This document shows, piece by piece, positions 56,949 through 64,000 of a stretch of 64,000 bases of DNA. The notes below the pieces were generated by a model. The model saw only the letters and a list, made by a program, of their open reading frames with translations. It did not search any database and had not been told where the DNA came from. The translations under genes were made by a program, and so were the position numbers. Positions within the stretch are counted from its first letter, which is position 1; every line of letters begins with the position of its first letter. This DNA is from Amaurobius ferox (lineage: Eukaryota; Arthropoda; Arachnida; Araneae; Amaurobiidae): positions 144,639,051 through 144,703,050 of the forward strand of contig OX578133.1 of the NCBI GenBank assembly GCA_951213105.1, in the 5' to 3' direction.

Positions 56949-57429
56949 TACATTTGTAGGAGCTAGAAACCGTAAAATTCGACTCTTTTATCGGTAATTT
57001 AATTTTAAATTATATTTAAAGAATTACAATTTAAATAACACTGTCGTCTAACGTTAGTAAACGAAATATAATTTGCTACCTTCCGCCGTAAGACAACAAC
57101 CATCCGGTTAATTTGACGGTAACCCAATGGCAGGTAGCTGCTCAATGAGCGTCCGCACTTGACGGCAGCCATATTACATCGTTTCCGCAACCGTACTTGC
57201 AGGTAGCCTAATCACTTCGAATGGGGGCAGCTTCCACAGGGAGCGTACCCTCTTTCCCCTACCACCAACCACACGGAAAGACACTTATGAGCCCCATATT
57301 TAACGTGCCCGTACTCCGCGTGAATACCGGGGCAGTTTAGGCAGAGCCGGGAATAGAACCCGGGTCGTCCGAGTTCGATTTAATTTTCTAATCATCGTTT
57401 CAATTTTCAAATATTTAACATTTTTTTTA

Positions 57430-57535
57430 AACAATCGCATCAATCATTTTTATTCGATCGGGCATGGTCGGTTACATAAACATTCCTCACAAAGCTTCTG
57501 GGGTGCTTAAAGACTGTTAGGAACGCTGTATATTT
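57430..57535. mobile_element. MITE-D fragment (copy 4, right end only)
   Basis: Contains TTTATTCGATCGGGCATGGTC, ACAAAGCTTCTGGGGTGCTT and GGAACGCTGTATA, matching the right outer segment of the other copies. Confidence 0.55.
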
Positions 57536-58938
57536 TATATTATTCAACGTTATTGGCAGAATTTTGTTGTCTCTTAAAAGCATATTACTGCATATTCAAA
57601 AAAATGTACATTACCCTTTGATATTTCTAAAAAGAATTACAAAATTAATTTCTTTACTGCAAAAAAAAAGTTGGGTTTTTTTTTTTAATTCTTACCTAGA
57701 AAAATAAAAATTGCAGAATTTTCATTCACTCACGATAATCACGAAAAATTTGTTGGTCGAAGGACTAATAGTGATATTTTACATTTAACTTGATATTTTG
57801 CTTTTGACTTCGCCATATCCGTTGTCTGAAAATACTCGTGCTCAAATTGGACGAGTTCAATTGTGCTTTTAAAAAGGGTAAACAGTGGTAGTTTTTTTTT
57901 AATCATTAGTTGTAAGCACATAGCTCTTATTGCAAACATTCTTTAAACAAGATAGGAAATTATGCAATAGTAATTTCAAGTATGCGCAATATTTTGGTGA
58001 AACGTTTTTAAAACGGCATTTTTATACAACCCCTCCTAGCGAAAAAGTTAAATTACAAAAATGCTGCCCATGCTTCATTTAGTCAAACAACACAAAAAAA
58101 GATTTGGACCTCAAAAGTGAAAATTTAAGACGAAATTAACTGTCAAACTTCCAGACTAACACCGCTTTATCGTGATTTTCGATAAGTTTGTAATCTCCAC
58201 AATTCGTGAATCAGATTCGTGATTTGCAGAAATCATTTAGTAGGGCATTAAAACGAAGTTTTTCAACAGTTTATCTTTGAAACTCCAAATTTGAAATTAT
58301 TTCTTATATTACCAAAGGCTTAAGACTAATCCCTTAGCAAATTCGAAACTTGTGTGTGAATGAACAATATTTAAGAATTATAAATTTTAATTGATAATTA
58401 CAAATTCAATGCCCCGTCATGTGTATTTAAACCACTAAACTAAGTCAGATAAGCTAAAATGTATGAATTTAATAAAGTGGTTATCAATTTCTAAATTTAT
58501 AATGTATACTGCAAAGATTAAAAATGACTTACATAAAAGGAGTTGAATGTTTTTAAAAAATTAAACAAAATAAAAAAAATTAAACAAAATTATTTATTAA
58601 ATATTTCTTAAAGAATATAGAGACTCAAATTTATTTAGAAACCCGTAACAATAACACTGAAAAATATAGACGAAAAACTCTTATCCCTGATTATCTGACA
58701 ATCGAAGACACAGAGAAATGTTGAATGAGGTATGAAATGTATAGCGCTGATAAATCGTCCAGTAGAGTGTGATTAAAGTATTCTTCAATTTCTTTTTCTC
58801 GACCCGGTGAAAATGAAGAAACATAAATCAGTGAAAAAAGAAAAACGTCATATAATTTGAAAAAGATAAGTTAAAATTCCAAAATATGCATTTCTGTGAC
58901 CATGGACGCCCTCAAGGGCCAACCATGGCACAGAAATA
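57536..58938. other. No gene seen
   Basis: AT-rich; frames up to 66 codons without recognisable domains. Confidence 0.45.
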
Positions 58939-60342
58939 AACTCTTAAGACAAAAAGAAACGACATACCCCGCAAAATAATCCGATAGTAATGAAACTTTA
59001 CATGCAAACACCTTTCGACCGAATATGCAAATGACCAAAAATTCGCAGCTAATGCATGAATAGTCGGAACTACAATGCATTGAAACTGAGCATCACGATA
59101 ATGTATATAAGGAGCGAATCTCGCTTTCAGGAACAAAATATGCAGTGGATTTCGATTGCGTTTACGTACCTTGATTGCAACAATGCCTCGCCGGCGAATT
59201 CGCGGCCACTACTAACATATGAAGGAGTTTGAAAGAGGGCGTGAGGTCGAACTGCATGAGACTGGGTGGGCACATCGACGAATCGCTCGGCATTTGCGTA
59301 GGAGTGATGCAGCAATTAGACGATATTAGCAGGAATGGGTTCGAAATAGCATATTTCAGCGGACGGCCTAGGGCGACGACAGAACGGGAAGATAGAGCGA
59401 TTGTCAGAACAGCCGTGACAGCACGAGATTCGTCGTTATCAACCATCCAACATGTGACAAACGAGGAAGTGAACACCCGGACCATTAATAAAAGACTACG
59501 GAAGCGGAATCTATACTCGCAGCACACATTACGCCACCTATCACTGGCCAGTATACACAGTCAACAGCGATTGCAATGGTGCCGGGTCCAATCAAAGTGG
59601 AATTGTTCGAATTGGGAACGAATTGTCTTCAGTCATGAGGCCCGTTTCGAACTGAGTCCCGATGACCAACACAGACGTGTCTGGAGACAGCCCGGACATC
59701 GTCAGGATGCTGCTCTTACTGTCACATGTCACACGGCCCGACAACAGCGAGTTATGGTCTGGAGTGCCATTTCTTTTGATAGCCGGACCCCTTTGATAGT
59801 CCTCCGTAGCACCATCGCAGCACAGCGGTACTTTGCCGACATTCTACGACCCGTTGTATTGTCATTCCTTTCGCGATACCCCGGGCTAACTTTTCAGCAG
59901 ATAATGCCAGGCTACACACGGCACGCCTCTCTATTGATTGTCTGCGTGCTCACGACACACCTCCTTGGCCAGTCAGATCCTCAGATCTCTCGCTTATTGA
60001 GCACATTTGGACTGAGATGGGGCGTCGCCTGCGACCATCCCAGAATGTAGACGAATTAGCTCGTCAATAGGGGACCATTTGAAACGACATCCCTCAAAAC
60101 ACCATCTGGCAACTTTATGTATTAACGCCACGTCCGGTAACAGCTTTGTATCAAGGCCAGGGGTGGACCAACGCCATATTGACGTGCTAAATTTATATAG
60201 ATCATTCAGTACAATAAATCATCTAATTGTTCTGAGATTCTAATCATTTTGTTTTCTGTACATCCACATTACACGTACCAAATTTTATCTCATTTGGTTA
60301 ATTTTTTCTTGGTGCCTCGATTTTTTTGCCTTAGAGTGTACA
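58939..60342 (+). mobile_element. Tc1-family transposon (Tcb1-like), inactive
   Basis: A transposase pseudogene lies between diverged inverted ends. The right end (CTTGGTGCCTCGATTTTTTT, GCCTTAGAGTGTA) is typical of Tcb1-like elements; the left end near 58939-58970 is more degraded (ACTCTTAAGACAAAAAGAAAC). Element limits are approximate and no TA pair is assigned on the left. Confidence 0.65.
59183..60190 (+). pseudogene. Tc1/Tcb1-like transposase, several stops and frameshifts
   Basis: The start is MPRRRIRGHY (59183), followed by a stop; then MKEFERGREVELHETGWAHRRIARHLRRSDAAIRR (paired HTH region), a stop where RCWQEW is usual, SGRPRATTEREDR (the GRPR motif), and the catalytic half: FSHEARFELSPDDQHRRVWR, TARQQRVMVWSAIS, RTPLIVLRSTIAAQRYFADI, YPGLTFQQ. 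The usual SDESRF is SHEARF, so the first catalytic Asp is His. The second Asp (QQDNARPH) is lost in a frameshift near 59900. Downstream, WPVRSSDLSLIEHIW and the C-terminal QGQGWTNA are in another frame, ending at 60190. Enzymatically dead for two independent reasons. Confidence 0.9.
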
Positions 60343-60561
60343 TATATATAGTATAGGAGCTGCGTTTCTGTCTGCATACGATAATAATTACAGAGATCGT
60401 GCAGATCGCCCAAAGCAGTAAGCAATGATACATTATTATTTTCAAATAATGAATGATATATTATTAAGTTCACCCAGATAGACGAGAAATAAATAATTAA
60501 ATATATAATTTATAATTATGAATAAAATCTTCAAAAAATGAATTTACCTATTTTACGAAAA
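60343..60561. other. No gene; short AT-rich spacer
   Basis: Nothing recognised between the Tc1 end and SINE-B copy 2. Confidence 0.5.
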
Positions 60562-61012
60562 TCTTGCTAAGATATGCAGAATCCACTTCGACGGTGAGAG
60601 CTTGCAATTTCATCCCAACGGCAGAGCGTCCGTCAGAGATCAACGGCAGAGTGTCCGTCAGAGATCAACGGCAAAACGTCCGTCAGAGATCAACGGCAGA
60701 GCGTCCGTCAGAGATCAACGGCAGAGCGTCCGTCGGCTGACCAGTTCGGAGATCCAAGGTTCGATTTCCGGCTGGGGCAGCTAAGTTCTTTACAATGGCG
60801 TCCGAACAAATAAACCCTGCACGTCAGTGCAAAGATTTCGGAGGTCTGAAAGTGACCCTAGTACAACTAGTACGGATTCAGTGGACTCTGGAAGATTGAG
60901 CGCCGATTTCAAATTAAGAGGATAACGACCACGCAGGATACTAACCTGGGTAAAACTAGTAGTAGCAGGAGGCTCACCTGAGATAAAAATAGTAGGAGGT
61001 AGTCAGTCAGAT
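60562..61012 (+). mobile_element. SINE-B copy 2 with multiplied A-box segment
   Basis: Leader (GCAGAATCCACTTCGACGG, AGCTTGCAATTTCATCCC), a tRNA-like head whose 5' A-box half is missing, five tandem copies of a 25-bp segment, box B (AAGGTTCGATTTCCGGC), and the full SINE-B body to AGTAGGAGGTAGTCAG. SINE-B copy 3 begins 15 bp further on. Confidence 0.75.
60617..60741 (+). repeat. 25-bp tandem repeat within the SINE-B head, ~5 copies
   Basis: Unit AACGGCAGAGCGTCCGTCAG plus AGATC; four full units (60617, 60642, 60667, 60692) and a partial fifth (60717). The sequence is the D-arm/A-box right half plus part of the anticodon arm of the tRNA-like head. The Arg/Ser-rich frame through it is a by-product. 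Confidence 0.9.
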
Positions 61013-61026
61013 TGTCAGTTGACATT

Positions 61027-61165
61027 AGAGGGTAGAGAATGCAGAGTTCACTTCGACAATGACAGCTTGCAATTTCGTCCCAGTAGCTCAACGGGAGGGC
61101 GTCGGCTGGCCAGTTTAGAGACCCAGGGTTCGATTCCCGGCTGCGGCAGAAAGATTCTTTACAGA
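61027..61165 (+). mobile_element. SINE-B copy 3 (3'-truncated)
   Basis: Leader GCAGAGTTCACTTCGACAA, head with intact box A (GTAGCTCAACGGGAGGGCG) and box B (AGGGTTCGATTCCCGGC), then body only to ATTCTTTACA. The box A preserves the part lost in copy 2. Confidence 0.7.
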
Positions 61166-61499
61166 TATTCAAAAAGCATGCTAGCAATTTGCAGAGAGTA
61201 AGATATAAGTACATATTGGTTATTACGATGTTCAAAAGCGGTCGCATGGAGGTAAGAAATTGTGAAAGCATCGGAAATACATATGGCAGATATTGCTTGT
61301 AAAATGTCTCAAAAATGAGAAAATTGTGTATCTAAAATTGATAATTTATGAAATTATCAAAAGATGCTTAATTTTCAAAAATAAAAATACTGATTTTTAA
61401 GATGAGGTTTATTCAAAAAAATAGTTACTGGTAGATAGTAATTTGAATCACCTATGTAGAAGCTAATGAAACTGATGTAGCTATGAGGTTTTTCGAGTT

Positions 61500-61870
61500 T
61501 AGTTTTACTTTAAAGTTTGTTTTTATAAATGAAATAACTAGTTGTTGAGGTATTGATTTCTTACTGTGGTTTTGATTAAATTTTGAAATTGTTCGTCATA
61601 GAAACAATGAGAGCTTAATTTTTGATACGTATCAATTTATTATTAATAATATTTTGAAACAGAGATTTAAAAAGGTTTAATGAATAATTTTGAAGTTTTT
61701 TTACATTAAAAGAGAAAGAAGTTGTTTTGTTGTAGATTTTATTAAGAAGATTATTTGATTCTGGAAATTTAAAACTAAGGTCAAGGTAATTTATGAATGG
61801 TGTTGAGAAAACATTTTCAATATATTGAAGATTATTAGGATAAAAATTTAATTTTAATATTAGTGAATCT
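61500..61870 (-). pseudogene. TA-associated RT family, C-terminal fragment
   Basis: LNFYPNNLQYIENVFSTPFI and NYLDLSFKF, then NKIYNKTTSFSFNVKKLQN and NIINNKLIRIK align with P1 (FYPPNLQLIENVYTS, NFLDVSL, KVYDKTETYNFKVNKLQ, NIINNQLLRIK). After a stop the match continues weakly (CFYDEQFQNLIKT.VRNQYLNN). Upstream of 61870 the frame diverges. The catalytic YIDD part is missing. No TA tract flanks this copy. Confidence 0.75.
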
Positions 61871-62448
61871 AAGATTTTAGATTGTCTCATTAACGTAAAG
61901 GTGAGTTTAATTTCATTAGACACATATTTGCCTGGGGCTATTTGCTTTGAGATTCGGCTTGATAACGACTCAAAGCAAATAATTATTTCCAATAATTCTT
62001 TATGATCGAATTGGTACTTATTATTGCCTTAAGCCGAAAGCTTTCGTATTCGGTATGACTGTTTATTTGATAATTTCCCATTTTATTTGTAGCTGATTTT
62101 CGGACGGTAAATTGGAATTGCAGTAATCAATATATATATTTGAACTTTTAGATCGTACACAAAACTTTTTCATTCGCAAAACTGCGACATAATTTCAAAT
62201 TACAGTAATTATGTGACTTGATCTAAATCTCTTTTCATTGCATTAGCCATGAATGCAAATATATTACCCCGGAATATCCCTGCTTCACTACATCTAATAT
62301 TTGCGTGGACAGCAGACATTTTCGCTAAGTTTGTTTCTTAAAAAGAAAATATCTACTGTGGGCAGCACATGACTCTTTCTCTGAAGACTTATATACACAT
62401 TTTGAGTTAGAGTGGATACATACATTGCACACACAGACACACACGCAG
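61871..62448. other. No gene seen
   Basis: AT-rich sequence between the RT fragment and the family C array; the left limit of the array is gradual. Confidence 0.4.
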
Positions 62449-64000
62449 ACGTCACGCTAAAAATGGTGTTTTCGTAATCTAGAGGCCTCGAAACATGTAG
62501 ATCCGTCGAAAAATCGAGTTGCAAGTTTTGGCATAATTCCAATACTTTCCCTATACATTATCATGTATTGCAGGGAAAGTAAAAATCTGATGTGGGCAGC
62601 ACATGACTTTCCCTGCAAACTTATATCCACGTTCTATTTATTTCAATTAAATTTAATTCACTTTTAATTCAATTTTCGTTCTCATTTGATAACTGGACTT
62701 ATTTTCAAAGGTGGCGTGGAAAAATACGAAAAAAACTAATATATCTCGAGAACAGCTAGTCCTAGTGTAATGGGGTTGGTCTTATTCTTTTCTTCGTTAA
62801 AAATTACGCATTAAACAAGCATTTAATGGATATATTTGAGCATACGTAGCTTTTTAGTTTAGATTTTGACAATTTTTGCGGGCCATTCTGAAAAAAAAGG
62901 CAGGTTATTTTTTTCAGAATCGTACCAAAATCTAATCAGCACCAGGGTGACCTATACGTGGCTTATCTACCGAATTTTGTGAAATTCGGTCCATTAGTTT
63001 TTCAGCTAGAGTGGATGCAAGCTTTTGCGGGCCATTTCGCAAAAAAAGACGGGTTCTTTTATTCCGAATCGTACCCAAAACTAATCAGCACTAGCCCCGC
63101 CCACAAGTGACTTACCTACAAAATTTTGTGAAATTCGGTCCATTAGTTTTTTAGTTAGAGTGGATACAAAATCTGCACAGACAGACACACAGACACACAC
63201 ACAGACGTCACGTTAAAAATGGTTTTTTCGTATTCTAGAGGTCTCGAAACGTGTAGATCCGTCGAAAACTCGAGTTGCGATTTTCGGCATGATTCCAATA
63301 CTTTCCCTATACATTACCATGTATTGCAGGGAAAGTAAAAATCTGATGTGGGCAGCACATGACTTTCCCTGCAGACTTATATCAACGATCTCTTTATTTT
63401 AATTAAATTTATTTCACTTTTAATTCAATTTTCGTTCTCATTCGGTAACCGGGCTTATTTTCAAAGGTGGCGTAGGGAAAGTACGAAAAACTAAAATATC
63501 TCGAGAACGGCTAGTCCTAGTGTAATGTGGTTGGTTTTATTTTATTCGTCGTTAAAAATTACGTATTAAATCAGCATTTAATGGATATATTTGAGCATAC
63601 GTAGCTTTTTAGTTTAGATTTTGATGATTTTTGCGGGCCATTCTGCAAAAAAAGGCAGGTTATTTTTTTCGGAATCGTACCAAAATCTAATCAGCACCAG
63701 GGTAACCTATACGTGACTCATCTACCGAATTTTGTGAAATTCGGTCCAGTAGTTTTTCAGCTACAGTGGAAAAAACTTTTGCGGGCCATTTCACAAAAAA
63801 GGCGGGTTTTTTTTATTCCGAATCGTACCCAAAACTAATCAGCACCAGCCCCGCTCACAAGTGACTTACCTACCAAATTTTATGAAATTCGGTCCATAAG
63901 TTTTTTATTTAGAATGGATACAAAATCTGCACAGACAGACAGACACACAGACAGACAGACACACACACAGACGTCACGCTAAAAATAGTTTTTTCGTATT
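62449..64000 (-). repeat. Tandem array of ~760-bp family C units, continuing past the window
   Basis: The word CAGACGTCACG(C/T)TAAAAAT recurs at about 62449, 63203 and 63968; the hairpin ACTTTCCCTATACATTA...GGGAAAGT recurs at 62544-62580 and 63300-63336 (756 bp apart). Each unit also has an internal near-repeat (TTTTGCGGGCCATTTCGC, GGAATCGTACC, AAAATTTTGTGAAATTCGGTCC). Element words such as ATTCGGTCCATTAGTTTTT are typical of interspersed arthropod repeats. Similar segments lie at 0.7, 28.8, 42.5 and 46.4 kb. Confidence 0.8.

Larger units (their letters stand above)
54678..57219. mobile_element. DNA transposon with long inverted repeats and 9-bp duplication, copy 2
   Basis: Bounded by the exact 9-bp duplication AATGGGGGC (54669-54677, 57220-57228) inside SINE-A copy 5. 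Left end GGCTGTGGTTAGGCTGCC; right end GGTAGCCTAATCACTTCG. Apart from the nested mariner-type element (55998-56948) and two internal indels, it is collinear and highly similar to 29034-30597. Its Lys-rich frame is broken by stops. Two copies with independent 9-bp duplications establish the element ends. Confidence 0.85.
54594..57386 (-). mobile_element. SINE-A copy 5, split by a 2.5-kb nested insertion
   Basis: The 3' part lies at 54594-54677 (reverse of CCGGCTGTTCAAGCAG, CGGCACTTCCCGG, GGGTTTTAGTCTAAATTGGG) and the 5' part at 57220-57386 (CTTATGAGCCCCATATTTAA, GCAGAGCCGGGAATAGAACC = box B). The break falls inside GCCTCCCCCACTGGG, where the 9-bp target duplication sits. The A-box end is truncated. 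Confidence 0.75.

Noticed and set aside
60617..60741. CRISPR-like regular repeat
   Set aside because: There are no spacers, the repeat is contiguous, and the context is a eukaryotic SINE.
60602..60784. Arg/Ser-rich repetitive peptide
   Set aside because: It is the translation of the 25-bp tandem repeat in a SINE head.

Overview
The window is AT-rich eukaryotic nuclear DNA built almost entirely of mobile elements and satellite-like repeats. The element mix suggests an arthropod, and I would guess a chelicerate such as an orb-weaving spider: Helitrons with a CCGT...ACGG hairpin and CTAG end, a Tcb1-type Tc1 transposase, a DUF4817-type mariner protein, several tRNA-derived SINE families and long (TA)n tracts. 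The lineage is inference, not proof. No complete host protein gene can be supported. One 180-nt open segment with good splice signals (22374-22553, minus) is the best candidate for a host exon.

Layout. 1-11.4 kb holds long-inverted-repeat MITEs, a TTAA-flanked element containing a foldback, a 300-bp solo LTR with a 5-bp target duplication, and a SINE inserted inside another SINE. 13.2-16.1 kb holds two inverted copies of a Helentron-like element (element B). 17.3-17.8 kb holds a SINE whose head is a 5S rRNA sequence fused to a tRNA-derived SINE, bounded by a 14-bp target duplication. 19.6-28.2 kb holds (TA)n tracts, a diverged 300-bp tandem array, the candidate exon, two tRNA-like sequences and a cluster of reverse transcriptase elements bounded by TA microsatellites. 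29-30.6 kb is a 1.56-kb element with long inverted repeats and a 9-bp target duplication. 34.5-36.2 kb is a decayed hAT transposase. 37-48.7 kb is a head-to-tail array of four Helitrons, two of them interrupted by element B copies, and some of those carry a further repeat (family C). 52-57.4 kb contains a LINE remnant, SINEs and a three-deep nest: SINE, split by the 9-bp-duplication element, split by a mariner-type element. 59-60.3 kb is a dead Tc1 element. 60.5-62 kb has SINE-B copies, one with a tandemly multiplied A-box region, and another RT fragment. 62.4 kb to the window end is a tandem array of ~760-bp family C units.

No pathway links these sequences. The window is a record of serial insertion, and its order can be read from target-site duplications and from empty sites in paralogous copies. 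The observations I rate highest are the 5S-headed SINE, the association of an apparently endonuclease-less RT family with (TA)n tracts, and the tandem Helitron array. Family names MITE-D, element B, SINE-A/B/C, family C/E/F are my own labels for this window.
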